Assembly: GCF_017357825.1 (NCBI RefSeq)
Contig: NZ_CP046072.1
Location: 1,054,001-1,118,000, forward strand
Length of the DNA: 64,000 nucleotides
Direction of reading: 5' to 3'
DNA from: Sulfurimonas aquatica
GTDB lineage: Bacteria; Campylobacterota; Campylobacteria; Campylobacterales; Sulfurimonadaceae
The number at the start of each line of letters is the position of its first letter. Position 1 is the stretch's first letter. Positions 19,231-28,550 of the stretch are shown piece by piece. Both the position numbers and the translations under genes were made by a program. The notes under the pieces were generated by a model, which ran no database searches, was not told the DNA's origin, and was given only the letters and a program-made list of their open reading frames with translations.

Positions 19231-21378
19231 GAAGCTAACATTAATAGAGAGTCTCTTATAGAGACTCTAAGTCTTTATACAAAAGTTTATCATAAACATT
19301 TTAGCGTTGAATCGCTTAGTGCTGGACTCCCAAAGGAGTTAGGAAAAAGTGATTTAGAACTTTTTAGCGTAAAAGATTCAAAATCCCTCTTTACTCGTGC
19401 TTCACTAAACGCTGGATTAAAATCAAAACTTATAGAAATAGATTTGCATAACATATCTACTCTTCAGCTGCCTATGATACTGCTACTCTCATCAAAAGAG
19501 TCTTGCATCATAGATTCTTTGAGTGAGGATAAGAGCAGAGCAAAGATAATAACATCAGACAATCAAGACATACTAGAACAATGGGTTAATTTAGATGAGT
19601 TAAACAAGAATTACCTTGGCTTTTCATATATGATTAAAAAAATCTATAAGTATGAGAATGAGCAAACAAATACACTGAAAATAGACCAAAAACACTGGTT
19701 TTTCTCAACCATAAAACTTTCTAAAAACATATATAAGGACGTATTTTTAGCATCTATACTTATAAATCTTTTTATACTAGCAACGCCACTTTTTACTATG
19801 AGTGTTTATGATAGAGTAATACCAAATAACTCAATAGAAACGCTTACTGTCTTTGCGGTTGGCGTTTTAGTAGTTTATATAATCGACTTTATATCAAAAT
19901 ATATACGTTCGACCCTTCTTGAAGTAGCTGCGAAAAAGAGTGACGTCATCATCTCTTCAATAATTTTTGAAAAAGTTATGGATATAAAAATGAGTAGTTT
20001 TCCCTCTTCGGTTGGTTCGTTTGCAAACAATCTCAAAGACTTTGATACCCTAAGATCTTTTTTTACTAACTCTACTCTGACGGCACTAATTGATTTTCCT
20101 TTTGCGATTCTCTTTTTAAGCGTTATATATTACATTGGTGGCAATATTGTTATCGTTCCTCTTACAACCATAGTTATACTTCTTATTTTCGCACTTCTTA
20201 TTAAAGGGCCAATTCAAAAGTATATAGAAGAACTCCATCAAGTCTCTGCACAAAAGAGCTCTATCATTGTAGAATCACTTCAAAACATAGAAACGCTAAA
20301 AACTTTAGGAATGTCTTCTCATATGCAGTGGTCTTGGGAAGAGACAGTGGGACAATCTGCTTCTATCGGTCTTAAGTCACGTATTTTATCATCACTCATT
20401 CCAAACGTAACAAGTTTTTTTATGCAGTTAAACAGTGTACTTGTAGTTGTTTACGGCGTTTTTCTTATAAAAGACTTTGAACTTACTATGGGTGGACTAA
20501 TCGCCGTAGTTATTTTGACTTCTCGTGTTTTAGCTCCTATGGGACAGGCAACTGGGCTTATCACAAACTATGAAGATGCGAAAACTTCTTATAAAATCAT
20601 AGATGATATTATCAACCTTCCAAGTGAAAGAGCGGAAGCTTCTAAGTATGTGGAGTATCCAAGTTTTGAAGGTGATATAGAGTTTAAAAATGTAAGTTTT
20701 GCTTATCCTGGAACTGACGTTTTAGTCTTAAACGACGTCTCATTTTCCATTAAAAGTGGAGAGAGAGTAGGGATAATTGGCAGGATTGGTTCTGGAAAAA
20801 GCACTATAGAAAAGTTAATACTACGTTTGTATGAGCCAACGGAGGGAACAATTCTACTCGATGGAATAGACATCAACCAAATTAACCCTGCAGATTTGCG
20901 TCGAAATATTGGCTACGTCTCTCAAGAGATACAGCTCTTTAAAGGGACGCTTAGAGATAACATCATCTATAGAGCTTCGTATGCAAGTGATGAAGAGCTA
21001 AAACGCTCTAGCAAAATCAGTGGAGTTGAAGAGTTTGTTAAAAGACATCCTCTTGGATTTGATATGCCAATTGGTGAGAGAGGAACGGGAATCTCTGGTG
21101 GTCAAAAACAAGCCATTGGAATAGCAAGGTCTTTTCTTTACAATGTATCCATAATGCTTTTTGACGAGCCTTCAAACGCCATGGACCAACTTACAGAGAA
21201 TAACCTAATAAACTCTTTTAAAAAGAACCTTAGAGGTAAAACGGCACTTGTGGTAACTCAAAAAATGAGTATGCTTGAAGTTGTTGAGAGAGTTATAGTG
21301 ATGAGTGAGGGAAGAGTCTATCTAGATGGAAAAAAAGCAGACGTAATTAAAGCTCTTCAAGGTGGAAAAAGTGCATAA
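19228..21378 (+). CDS. LapB-like type I secretion ABC transporter (permease-ATPase), probable ATC start
   Basis: From ATC 19228 the protein is 716 residues, the usual LapB length. It has an N-terminal C39-like domain without the catalytic Cys (ESLSAGLPKELGKSDLELF), six membrane helices (~155-420) and a complete ATPase: Walker A IGRIGSGKST, signature SGGQKQAIGIARS and Walker B IMLFDEPSNAMD. Standard start rules would choose TTG 19444 and lose most of the C39-like domain. Exporters of this class secrete large RTX adhesins, whose substrate contacts the C39-like domain. It lies between the TolC-OmpA gene and the HlyD adaptor. No adhesin gene is visible in the window. Confidence 0.88.
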   Translation: MEANINRESLIETLSLYTKVYHKHFSVESLSAGLPKELGKSDLELFSVKDSKSLFTRASLNAGLKSKLIEIDLHNISTLQLPMILLLSSKESCIIDSLSEDKSRAKIITSDNQDILEQWVNLDELNKNYLGFSYMIKKIYKYENEQTNTLKIDQKHWFFSTIKLSKNIYKDVFLASILINLFILATPLFTMSVYDRVIPNNSIETLTVFAVGVLVVYIIDFISKYIRSTLLEVAAKKSDVIISSIIFEKVMDIKMSSFPSSVGSFANNLKDFDTLRSFFTNSTLTALIDFPFAILFLSVIYYIGGNIVIVPLTTIVILLIFALLIKGPIQKYIEELHQVSAQKSSIIVESLQNIETLKTLGMSSHMQWSWEETVGQSASIGLKSRILSSLIPNVTSFFMQLNSVLVVVYGVFLIKDFELTMGGLIAVVILTSRVLAPMGQATGLITNYEDAKTSYKIIDDIINLPSERAEASKYVEYPSFEGDIEFKNVSFAYPGTDVLVLNDVSFSIKSGERVGIIGRIGSGKSTIEKLILRLYEPTEGTILLDGIDINQINPADLRRNIGYVSQEIQLFKGTLRDNIIYRASYASDEELKRSSKISGVEEFVKRHPLGFDMPIGERGTGISGGQKQAIGIARSFLYNVSIMLFDEPSNAMDQLTENNLINSFKKNLRGKTALVVTQKMSMLEVVERVIVMSEGRVYLDGKKADVIKALQGGKSA

Positions 21379-22696
21379 AAATAGATTACACTCTGAAGAT
21401 TATGAATATATAAACTCACTCTCACAGGCAGTTTTACAAAAGTCTCCTTTTAATCTTCGCATAGTTCTATATCTTTGGACATTAGTTGTTGTAGTCTTTT
21501 TACTCTGGGCTAACTTGGCAAAGATAGATGAGCTTGTTCGTGCGGATGGAGAGATAGTTCCCGGTGGAGATAATCAACTCATTCAAAATCTTGAGGGCGG
21601 AATAATTGAAGAGATATTAGTTTCAGAAGCTCAAATGGTAAAAAAAGGGGATGTCTTAGTTAAGATTGACAATAGAAAGTCAACATCTACCTATGCATCA
21701 AGCAGATTAAAGTCTCAAGAACTCCAAGCACAGATATTTCGTCTTAAAGCAGAAGCTACAGGTTCTGATTTAGAAGTTGATAAGAAGTTTAGAAAAAAAT
21801 ACCCAGAGCTTTATAAACGCGAAAAGAAACTCTACAGTATAAATAAAAGTTACATTGACTCTCAGAGTAATATTCTTAAACAACAGAAGTACCAAACAGA
21901 GAGTGAATTAAGAGAGTCTCGTACAAGAGTAAAAGATTTAAAGCGTAGTTTAGCGCTTATTAAAGAAGAGATAGTCATAAATGAGCCTATGGTTGAAAAG
22001 GGCATAAAGTCTAAAATAGACTTCTTAAAACTTCAACGCGAAGAGAATGACATACGTGAACGCTATAACTCAGCAAGAGAGTTAATCCCGCGTTTAAAAT
22101 CTTCTCTTAGAGAGATAGAAGAAAAAAAGTCAGAGATTAAGCAACGTTTTATGAGTGAGGCGCAAGAGAAGTTAAATGAACTTACTTCAGAGCTTTTAAG
22201 GATAGAAAATAAATCTGACGCCCTGCAAGATCAGGTAAAAAGAACCGTGGTTATCTCTCCTGTAAATGGGCATGTGCAAAAACTATTTGTGCACACTCTT
22301 GGTGGCGTTATAAAGCCAGGAGACGACATAGTTGAGATAGTTCCCTCGGATGCCGCTCTTTGGGTAGAAGTAAATGTTAAACCGGCAGACATCGCATTTA
22401 TATATCCATCGCAAGAGGCAATGGTAAAGATAAGCGCTTATGATTTTGCAATCTTTGGTGCGCTAAAAGGCGAGGTAGTAAGCATAAGCGCAGACACTAT
22501 TATGGATTCAAAAGAAAATAGATTTTATAAAGTCAAAATTAAAACACAGGTGAGTCAGTTCTCTAAAGAGAGAAAAATAATTCTTATGCCTGGTATGACT
22601 GTAAACGCAGATATCATTACTGGCAAAAAAACCGTAATGGATTATATTTTAAAGCCAATACTTAAGACTAAGCAGTATATGTTTAGCGAGCGATAA
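21371..22696 (+). CDS. HlyD family periplasmic adaptor of the type I secretion system
   Basis: A ~441-residue membrane fusion protein. It has an N-terminal membrane helix (IVLYLWTLVVVVFLLWANLAKID), a biotinyl-lipoyl half-motif (ADGEIVPGGDNQLIQNLEGGI), a long coiled-coil hairpin (~120-270) and the family-typical VISPVNGHVQKL..VHTLGGVIKPGD. It bridges the inner-membrane ABC exporter and TolC. I prefer the GTG at 21371, nine bases after AAGG, over GTG 21362, which touches that motif. It overlaps the exporter gene by eight bases. Confidence 0.9.
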   Translation: MHKNRLHSEDYEYINSLSQAVLQKSPFNLRIVLYLWTLVVVVFLLWANLAKIDELVRADGEIVPGGDNQLIQNLEGGIIEEILVSEAQMVKKGDVLVKIDNRKSTSTYASSRLKSQELQAQIFRLKAEATGSDLEVDKKFRKKYPELYKREKKLYSINKSYIDSQSNILKQQKYQTESELRESRTRVKDLKRSLALIKEEIVINEPMVEKGIKSKIDFLKLQREENDIRERYNSARELIPRLKSSLREIEEKKSEIKQRFMSEAQEKLNELTSELLRIENKSDALQDQVKRTVVISPVNGHVQKLFVHTLGGVIKPGDDIVEIVPSDAALWVEVNVKPADIAFIYPSQEAMVKISAYDFAIFGALKGEVVSISADTIMDSKENRFYKVKIKTQVSQFSKERKIILMPGMTVNADIITGKKTVMDYILKPILKTKQYMFSER

Positions 22697-22698
22697 GT

Positions 22699-23259
22699 AT
22701 GAGTATATATCTTTTAAGTGATAAGAAAAACTATCTTGAGTACTGGAGTACTCATATAGCTGATGCTAAGGTTATAACCCTTAACAGTCTGGCTAATTTA
22801 AAAGTTTCAGACATCTTAATAGTTGATAGCTTTTTATATGATGAAAATTTAAAGATAGCAGCAAAAACAGTAGTCTTAGATAATGAACCAAATTTTGAGA
22901 AGTGTATCTATCTCTTACAACATGGTGTAAAAGCTTACGGCAATGTTTATATGCATCAAACACATATTCTCTCGGCACTTGAGAGCGTGAAAAATTCAAA
23001 AGTATGGATGTATCCAGATTTTATTGGTGGTATGATAGGACTTTCAAATAAAGATGTTAAAGATTTGTCAGAGGAGAAGTTAAGCGTTTTGACTAAACGC
23101 GAGTATGAAATTACTCAGTTGATACTTGATGGTTTAACAAATAAAGAGATAGCGATAAAACTAACTATCTCTACAAATACAATTAAAGTCCATACAAAAC
23201 ACATCTATGAAAAACTAGATGTAAATGATAGACTCTCCTTGTACTCGCTTTTACGATAG
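22699..23259 (+). CDS. LuxR-type transcriptional regulator with a divergent receiver-like domain
   Basis: A 186-residue protein. The C-terminal ~60 residues are a LuxR/GerE helix-turn-helix (LTKREYEITQLILDGLTNKEIAIKLTISTNTIKVHTKHIYEKL). The N-terminal ~115 residues follow the alpha/beta order of a response-regulator receiver, but the usual acidic pair near residue 8 is reduced (LLSDKK), so phosphorylation is uncertain. It is the last gene of the secretion operon, starting two bases after the adaptor, and may control that operon or its adhesin. Its end overlaps the convergent yqeY by nine bases. Confidence 0.8.
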   Translation: MSIYLLSDKKNYLEYWSTHIADAKVITLNSLANLKVSDILIVDSFLYDENLKIAAKTVVLDNEPNFEKCIYLLQHGVKAYGNVYMHQTHILSALESVKNSKVWMYPDFIGGMIGLSNKDVKDLSEEKLSVLTKREYEITQLILDGLTNKEIAIKLTISTNTIKVHTKHIYEKLDVNDRLSLYSLLR

Positions 23260-23694
23260 AAGAGTTTTGACTACCTCGTTGATGCGTTTGCCATCAGCTT
23301 TTCCTCCAAGTGTTTTACTCGCACTTCCCATTACTTTTCCCATATCTTTCATAGTCGTAGCACCAACTTTAGAGATTATCTCTTTTAGGGCAGCTGTAAG
23401 TTCATCATCACTTAATTGCGCTGGCAAGTAAGGCTGATAAAACGCTATCTCGTCAAGCTCTATTTTCATTAAGTCTTCACGTCCAGCATCTTTGTACTGA
23501 CTTGCTGCATCATCACGGCGTTTAACTTGGGATTGGATAATTTTTATAATATCATCATCACTTAACTCTTTTCTCTCATCTACTTCTATCTGTTTAAAAG
23601 CACTAGTAAGTAAACGCAGAGCATCTCTTTTTGTTGTCTCTTTTGCTTTCATAGCGCTTTTTACATCTTCGTTGATTCTTTCTCTTAATGTCAT
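23251..23694 (-). CDS. yqeY: YqeY/GatB-like domain protein
   Basis: A 147-residue protein matching the YqeY family end to end. Typical elements are LRERINEDVKSAMKAKE, RDALRLLTSAFKQIEVDERKEL, QVKRRDDAASQYKDAGR and PAQLSDDEL. YqeY resembles the tRNA-binding tail domain of GatB amidotransferase and is often near rpsU or dnaG; its exact role is unknown. It is monocistronic and divergent from flgH. Confidence 0.9.
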   Translation of the reverse strand: MTLRERINEDVKSAMKAKETTKRDALRLLTSAFKQIEVDERKELSDDDIIKIIQSQVKRRDDAASQYKDAGREDLMKIELDEIAFYQPYLPAQLSDDELTAALKEIISKVGATTMKDMGKVMGSASKTLGGKADGKRINEVVKTLLS

Positions 23695-23710
23695 ATTTAT
23701 GGGCCTTTTC

Positions 23711-23727
23711 TTGGAACTAAAATTGCT
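23711..23727 (+). promoter_or_regulatory. Sigma-54 (RpoN) promoter of flgH
   Basis: TTGGAAC (23711-23717) and TTGCT (23723-23727) match the -24/-12 sigma-54 elements, with the required ten bases between GG and GC. It lies ~41 bases before flgH, a hook-basal-body gene of the RpoN class in Campylobacterota. A TATAAT at 23728-23733 overlaps the region and could act as a second, housekeeping promoter. Confidence 0.75.
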
Positions 23728-23767
23728 ATAATTATAACAGAAATAAAGAGACAGATGGAACTAACTT

Positions 23768-24493
23768 ATGAAAAGAACTATTATCACTATTTACACACTA
23801 TCTTTTGTTATACTTACTTTTAATGGATGTACTGCTGCATTAATGGATCCTGAGATAAACTTTGAACCACCTGCTTATGTAGAGCAGATGCCAGCACGAG
23901 ACGATGAGCAGAACTTCTCTTCAACTGGTAGTATCTTTGGTCAAGGGGATAACCCACTTTTTTCAGACCATAAAGCTATGAATGTAAGTGATATAGTTAC
24001 TGTAGTTATTTCAGAGACAGCGCAGAGTTCAAATACTGGCGCAAAACAGCTCTCAGAGACTGACACGGCGACTTTAGGTGGCGGACTCTTCTCAAGTGCA
24101 GGTGGAGCAAACGGCAGAGTAGCAGGTGGCATAGCTGGTCTCAATGGCTATACTGATGTTGGGTTTAATACAAACTCTGTAAGTACCTTTCAAGGTCAAG
24201 GTTCAGCAACAAAAGACGCTAGCTTTACAACGACTGTTTCTGCTAGAATAGTAAAAGTACTAAAAAATGGGAACTATTTTATAAGTGGTAAACGCGAGAT
24301 GCTTATAGATGATCAAAAGCAGATCATCCAGATAAGTGGCGTTATACGACCTTATGATATAGATCAAAACAACAATATCAACAGTGCTCAGATGAGTGAT
24401 GCAAAGATATTGTATAAAACAGAGGGGGATATGGATCGTGCAACAGAACAAGGATGGGGAAGTAAAATGGTGCAAGCAATTTGGCCGTTTTAG
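23768..24493 (+). CDS. flgH: Flagellar L-ring protein FlgH
   Basis: A 241-residue outer-membrane lipoprotein. The lipobox is at FNGC (Cys at about residue 21), and the FlgH motifs GSIFGQGDNPLFSDHKAMNVSDIVTVVI, GNYFISGKREM and QISGVIRPYDI are present. FlgH forms the L-ring around the flagellar rod. A sigma-54 promoter lies just upstream. The following transglutaminase-like gene begins inside its 3' end in another frame, so the two are likely co-transcribed. Confidence 0.95.
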   Translation: MKRTIITIYTLSFVILTFNGCTAALMDPEINFEPPAYVEQMPARDDEQNFSSTGSIFGQGDNPLFSDHKAMNVSDIVTVVISETAQSSNTGAKQLSETDTATLGGGLFSSAGGANGRVAGGIAGLNGYTDVGFNTNSVSTFQGQGSATKDASFTTTVSARIVKVLKNGNYFISGKREMLIDDQKQIIQISGVIRPYDIDQNNNINSAQMSDAKILYKTEGDMDRATEQGWGSKMVQAIWPF

Positions 24494-26027
24494 TCTCGTA
24501 TATTTATTTTTAGTAACAGTAGTGTCTGCAGAGAGTTTTGCAGATTTTAAACAAGCAGAAGCTCAGGCTTTTTCAAAGTACAAAGACGCACGCGATGCAG
24601 AATTTAACAACTACCTAAAAGCTCAATGGAAAGAGTACAACGCACAACTGAGTAAACCTCTTTATGAAAAACCAAAACCAAAAAACATAACACCTACAAT
24701 TCAAAAGCAGATAAAAAGCATAGGGCCAAAGATCAATATAGTCATTAAGAAGCCTAAGGTTGTAGCTAAGAAAATAGAAGAGCTTACTCCTCCTCCAAAA
24801 GAGATAAAAAAAGAGCCTATAGAAGAACCTAAAGAAATTGTCAAAAAACCAAAAGTGATAGTTAAAGAGATAATAGAAGAACCAAAAAAACCAATAGTAA
24901 AAAAAGTTGAAAAAGTACAAGAGATTGTAGTGAGTAAAGATATTAACTTTAACTTTTTCGGACAAAAACTTGGATTTAACATAGATGGTAGTTTTAAAAG
25001 AGCAAAGTTCTATCCTTATGATCAAAGTGGTATATTAAACTTTTTTGACACTATCGCATCAGGTGATTATGAACATACAGTAGCTGAGATAAAAGCGACA
25101 GCTTCAAGACTTAATCTAAATGACTGGGGCGTTTATCAGTTGGTAACACAGTTCTCAAATAATGTAACGGCAAATAAAGATGACAATAAACTATTGAGTT
25201 GGTTTATCTTTAATAAGTTAGGATATGAAGTAAAAGTAGGTCTTGCAAACAAACATGTGATTCTGATGCACTATAGTAAAAAAATAATCTACTCAACGCC
25301 AAACTATAATTTTAATAATAAGAAATTTTATGTAGTTGCAAATTATGCTAAAGGCTCAGTTGGTAAGCTTTACACATATAAACAGAGTTATCCTGGTGCG
25401 AACAAGGCGATGGATTTAGAACTCAGTTCTCTTCCAAATTTTGAAGCAAATCTAAAAAGTAAAAGTGTTTCATTTAGACAGCTTGGAAAAGAGTATAGTG
25501 CTTCGTATCACTATGACCAAAACCTTATAGACTTCATGGCAACGTATCCTCAGGCTGATTATGAGACATACTTTAACTCCCCAATGAATGAGTCCACATA
25601 TAAAGAGATAGCAACAGATCTTAAAAAATATGTTAATAATCAACAAGCAAGTGTTGCTATAAACTTTGTTTTAAATTTTGTACAAAAAGCATTTAAATAT
25701 GAAAGAGACCATCAGCAGTTTGGAAGAGAAAAAGTCATGTTTGCAGATGAAACTCTCTACTATAGCAAGTCAGATTGTGAAGATAGAGCAATACTCTTCT
25801 CATATCTTGTAAAAGAACTCTTTGGTGTTGGTGTCATAGGTGTGAAATACTCAGACCATATGGCAACCGCTCTATATATCCCTATGGAGGGTGATAGTGT
25901 AAAAGCAGGAAGACGTAAGTTTGTAATAGCAGACCCTACTTACATAAATGCAAATATTGGTCAAAGTATGCCTAAATATAAAAGAAAAACTCCAGATAGT
26001 TTTATAGTTGTCAAAAGAGATGATTAA
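24438..26027 (+). CDS. Secreted transglutaminase-like cysteine protease candidate
   Basis: A ~529-residue exported protein. It has a signal peptide (FSLVYLFLVTVVSA), an Ala/Lys-rich coiled segment and a Lys/Pro/Glu-rich linker (~residues 65-150). A transglutaminase-like domain at the C-terminus keeps a plausible triad: Cys447 in SDCEDRA, His474 in SDHMATA and Asp499 in IADPTY. Periplasmic enzymes of this fold include LapG, which releases surface adhesins; others modify peptidoglycan or peptides. The start is uncertain: I chose GTG 24438 behind a G-rich stretch, but ATG 24396 is possible, both within flgH. Followed six bases later by a GGDEF/EAL gene. A LapG-like role is inference from context. 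Confidence 0.7.
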   Translation: MQQNKDGEVKWCKQFGRFSLVYLFLVTVVSAESFADFKQAEAQAFSKYKDARDAEFNNYLKAQWKEYNAQLSKPLYEKPKPKNITPTIQKQIKSIGPKINIVIKKPKVVAKKIEELTPPPKEIKKEPIEEPKEIVKKPKVIVKEIIEEPKKPIVKKVEKVQEIVVSKDINFNFFGQKLGFNIDGSFKRAKFYPYDQSGILNFFDTIASGDYEHTVAEIKATASRLNLNDWGVYQLVTQFSNNVTANKDDNKLLSWFIFNKLGYEVKVGLANKHVILMHYSKKIIYSTPNYNFNNKKFYVVANYAKGSVGKLYTYKQSYPGANKAMDLELSSLPNFEANLKSKSVSFRQLGKEYSASYHYDQNLIDFMATYPQADYETYFNSPMNESTYKEIATDLKKYVNNQQASVAINFVLNFVQKAFKYERDHQQFGREKVMFADETLYYSKSDCEDRAILFSYLVKELFGVGVIGVKYSDHMATALYIPMEGDSVKAGRRKFVIADPTYINANIGQSMPKYKRKTPDSFIVVKRDD

Positions 26028-26032
26028 TTAAT

Positions 26033-27247
26033 ATGGAGATGTTAGTAGAGACTTTAAGCCATCTTCCAAGTAACAGGGAGCTTATTGAGAGATTGAAAAC
26101 ATCAAAAAAGGTGAACTATTTTTTAATAAATATAGATAATTTCTCAAATATCAATAATGCATATGGATATGAGAGTGGGGATATAGTTCTCTCGGATGTA
26201 GTGAAATTTTTAAATATGATCAAGCCCCAAAACTCAAAAATATATAGATTTACCTCTGATAAGTTCGTTTTACTTGATGATAGAGACTTAGAAGAAGATG
26301 AGCTTAATAAAATTGCTGAACTAATATTGTCATTCTTCTCTCAAACAGAGATTTATATAAATGATGAGATCTATATCAAAGTCTCTTTAAGTATTGGAAT
26401 ATCTGTCGATGAGGGTTTAGATAACATAACCCAAGCAGAGATGGCTATTAAAGATCTTCGTAGCTCTAAACGCAACCATTATGCTATTTATAACTCCTCT
26501 TCACTCTTTATAAAAAAAGCAAAACAAAATATATACTGGATACAAAAGATTAAAGAGGCAGTAGATAATGAAGAGATAATCGCTTATTATCAACCGATAA
26601 TAGATAACAAGAGTGAAAAAATCACGAAGTATGAATGTCTAGCACGAATAAGTGATGAAGATGAGATTATCTCTCCCTTTGTTTTTTTAGAAGCTGCAAA
26701 GGTCACAGGAAACCTTCCTTATGTGACCCGCTCCATCATAAGTCAAAGTTTTGCGAAGTTTAGTGGTACGGATTATGAATTTTCTATCAATATTACGGGA
26801 GAGGACTTAGTATTAGACTATTTAGAAACTGTCTTAATGAAGAACTCTCTAAAGTATGGTATTGACCCATCTAGAGTTGTTTTAGAGATGCTTGAAGACA
26901 TTACTACACTTGAGTATAGTACTATGTTAAAACAGTTAAATTCACTCAGGCAAAAAGGTTTTAAAGTCTCTATAGATGATTTTGGAGCTGAAAGCTCTAA
27001 CCTTTCACGACTTCTTGAAATAGAACCTGATTATCTTAAAATCGATGGTGTTTTCATAAAAAATATATTGAGTGATAAAAAGAGTCAAATTATAGTTGAA
27101 GCAATAATTATGATGTGTAAGAACTCTAAGATAGAAATTATTGCTGAATATGTTCACTCTAAAGAGGTTTTTGAGAAGATTAAAGAGTTTGGCATAGAGT
27201 TCTCCCAAGGTTATTACTTTGGAGAGCCTAGCCCTAATATAAAATAG
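26033..27247 (+). CDS. GGDEF/EAL protein, degenerate GGDEF, probably active EAL or c-di-GMP sensor
   Basis: A 404-residue cytoplasmic protein without membrane helices. The N-terminal GGDEF domain is degenerate at the signature (RFTSDKFVLL instead of GGDEF), so no cyclase activity is expected. The C-terminal EAL domain keeps catalytic-type residues: ECLAR in place of EALxR, IDDFGAESSNLS, DYLKIDG, and IIAEYV..QGYYFGEP. It may degrade c-di-GMP or only sense it. It starts directly after the transglutaminase-like gene, and protease plus GGDEF/EAL pairs recall LapG/LapD, although LapD is membrane-bound and this protein is not. Confidence 0.85.
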   Translation: MEMLVETLSHLPSNRELIERLKTSKKVNYFLINIDNFSNINNAYGYESGDIVLSDVVKFLNMIKPQNSKIYRFTSDKFVLLDDRDLEEDELNKIAELILSFFSQTEIYINDEIYIKVSLSIGISVDEGLDNITQAEMAIKDLRSSKRNHYAIYNSSSLFIKKAKQNIYWIQKIKEAVDNEEIIAYYQPIIDNKSEKITKYECLARISDEDEIISPFVFLEAAKVTGNLPYVTRSIISQSFAKFSGTDYEFSINITGEDLVLDYLETVLMKNSLKYGIDPSRVVLEMLEDITTLEYSTMLKQLNSLRQKGFKVSIDDFGAESSNLSRLLEIEPDYLKIDGVFIKNILSDKKSQIIVEAIIMMCKNSKIEIIAEYVHSKEVFEKIKEFGIEFSQGYYFGEPSPNIK

Positions 27248-27388
27248 CAGAATAATAAGCTAATTCCTTCTCTTTCCAAATACAGCTTCTATATTCAAGA
27301 ACAATACGAAATTTTATATTTAATAAAATCAGTTATTTACTAAATATTTTAGATATAATCCGTGAAAATAAATGAAGGAAAATATCAT

Positions 27389-28489
27389 ATGTATTATGGA
27401 TTTAAGTTTAAAAGTAGACTGAGTATTGTTACAACATTATTTGTTGCATTATTATTATCGGGTTGTTTAGCATCTTTATTGGATGTTCCAGGGAGTGCAT
27501 ACAATAATGAAACAGAGCAATTAAGTAAGTTGCTTAAAGAAGGCGATAATGTAAATGGTTTTAATGATGCCGGTGTTGCAGGTATACATTATGCTGCAAA
27601 AGCAGGAAACTTAAAGGCATTACGTATTTTATTGGATAATGGTGCTGATGTTAATTTAAAGGCTATTAACAAATATAATGGATGGAGCCCTTTACATTTT
27701 GCGATGACTATTCCAAAGTATAACAGTAGTAGATATCAATATAAAAAACTAGATGTAGTAAAACTACTTGTGCAAAAAGGTGCTAAATTAGATTATAAGG
27801 GCCCTAATGGTGAATCACTACTCCATATAGCCAGTGCTCAAGCATATAAAGGCTCAGATAAAATTACTGCATATTTAATAAGCTCAGGTCTTAACATAAA
27901 TGAAAAAGATTCAAAAGGTAAAACTCCTTTTGATTATGCATTGAAAAATCTTAGCTTTTCTAATATCACTGTTTTAATGAAAAATGGAGTTAATTTTAAT
28001 AACTATAAGGGTCCTGATGGGAGTAGTCTATTTCACTTAGCTGCAGGAGAAGTTCTTAGAACAAACAGTGCATTGGACTTTATAGACTACCTTATTTCTC
28101 AAGGATACGATATTAATAAAGTTGATGAAAATAAGAAAACAGCATTGCATTATGTATATAAAATTGATATAGATGAAAAAAATAAAAAATATCTACAATT
28201 AAAAACAGATGCTGTCGCTACTTTGATTAAAAAAGGAGCTAACTTAACTGCACAAGATAATTATGGTAATACTGTTGGGCATTATGCTGCATGCGATGGT
28301 AATATTGGAGTTGTTTCAATTTATAGAGCACTTTATAAAAAATATAATTTATCAAATGTAAGAAATAAGAAAAATCAAACAATTGAAGAGTTATATAAAG
28401 GGTATGCAAATTGGCATAATAAAGTGGCAGACCCAAATACAAGTGTAAAAGAAATGCTTCTACTTAAATATCCACCTTCATGTATATAG
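27389..28489 (+). CDS. Ankyrin-repeat lipoprotein
   Basis: A 366-residue lipoprotein. The signal peptide ends in the lipobox LLLSGC (Cys at about 26). At least five to six ankyrin repeats follow (e.g. GVAGIHYAAKAGNLKALRIL, GWSPLHFAM, GESLLHIAS, GSSLFHLAA, KTALHYVY, GNTVGHYAA). Ankyrin repeats bind proteins; an exported version may act in the periplasm or at the surface. The ATG at 27389 is supported by AAGGA; an in-frame GTG at 27362 lies before that site. Monocistronic. Confidence 0.88.
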   Translation: MYYGFKFKSRLSIVTTLFVALLLSGCLASLLDVPGSAYNNETEQLSKLLKEGDNVNGFNDAGVAGIHYAAKAGNLKALRILLDNGADVNLKAINKYNGWSPLHFAMTIPKYNSSRYQYKKLDVVKLLVQKGAKLDYKGPNGESLLHIASAQAYKGSDKITAYLISSGLNINEKDSKGKTPFDYALKNLSFSNITVLMKNGVNFNNYKGPDGSSLFHLAAGEVLRTNSALDFIDYLISQGYDINKVDENKKTALHYVYKIDIDEKNKKYLQLKTDAVATLIKKGANLTAQDNYGNTVGHYAACDGNIGVVSIYRALYKKYNLSNVRNKKNQTIEELYKGYANWHNKVADPNTSVKEMLLLKYPPSCI

Positions 28490-28497
28490 TAGTTAGT

Positions 28498-28513
28498 AGG
28501 GCTTTATAGCCCT
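28498..28513 (+). terminator. Small hairpin after the ankyrin lipoprotein gene
   Basis: AGGGCT (28498-28503) and AGCCCT (28508-28513) form a 6-bp stem with a four-base loop between convergent genes. No strong T-run follows, so this is a weak terminator candidate. Confidence 0.35.
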
Positions 28514-28550
28514 TAAATATTGAGTTTTGAAAGGTTTTTTAGTAGTAAAG

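Noticed and set aside
19201-19444. Apparent gene-free gap between the TolC-OmpA and exporter genes
   Set aside because: It is coding: the exporter's C39-like domain continues in frame to 19228.
24615-25025. 136-codon minus-strand frame, Phe/Tyr-rich
   Set aside because: It mirrors the Lys/Glu/Pro-rich linker of the plus-strand transglutaminase-like gene, which explains its odd composition.
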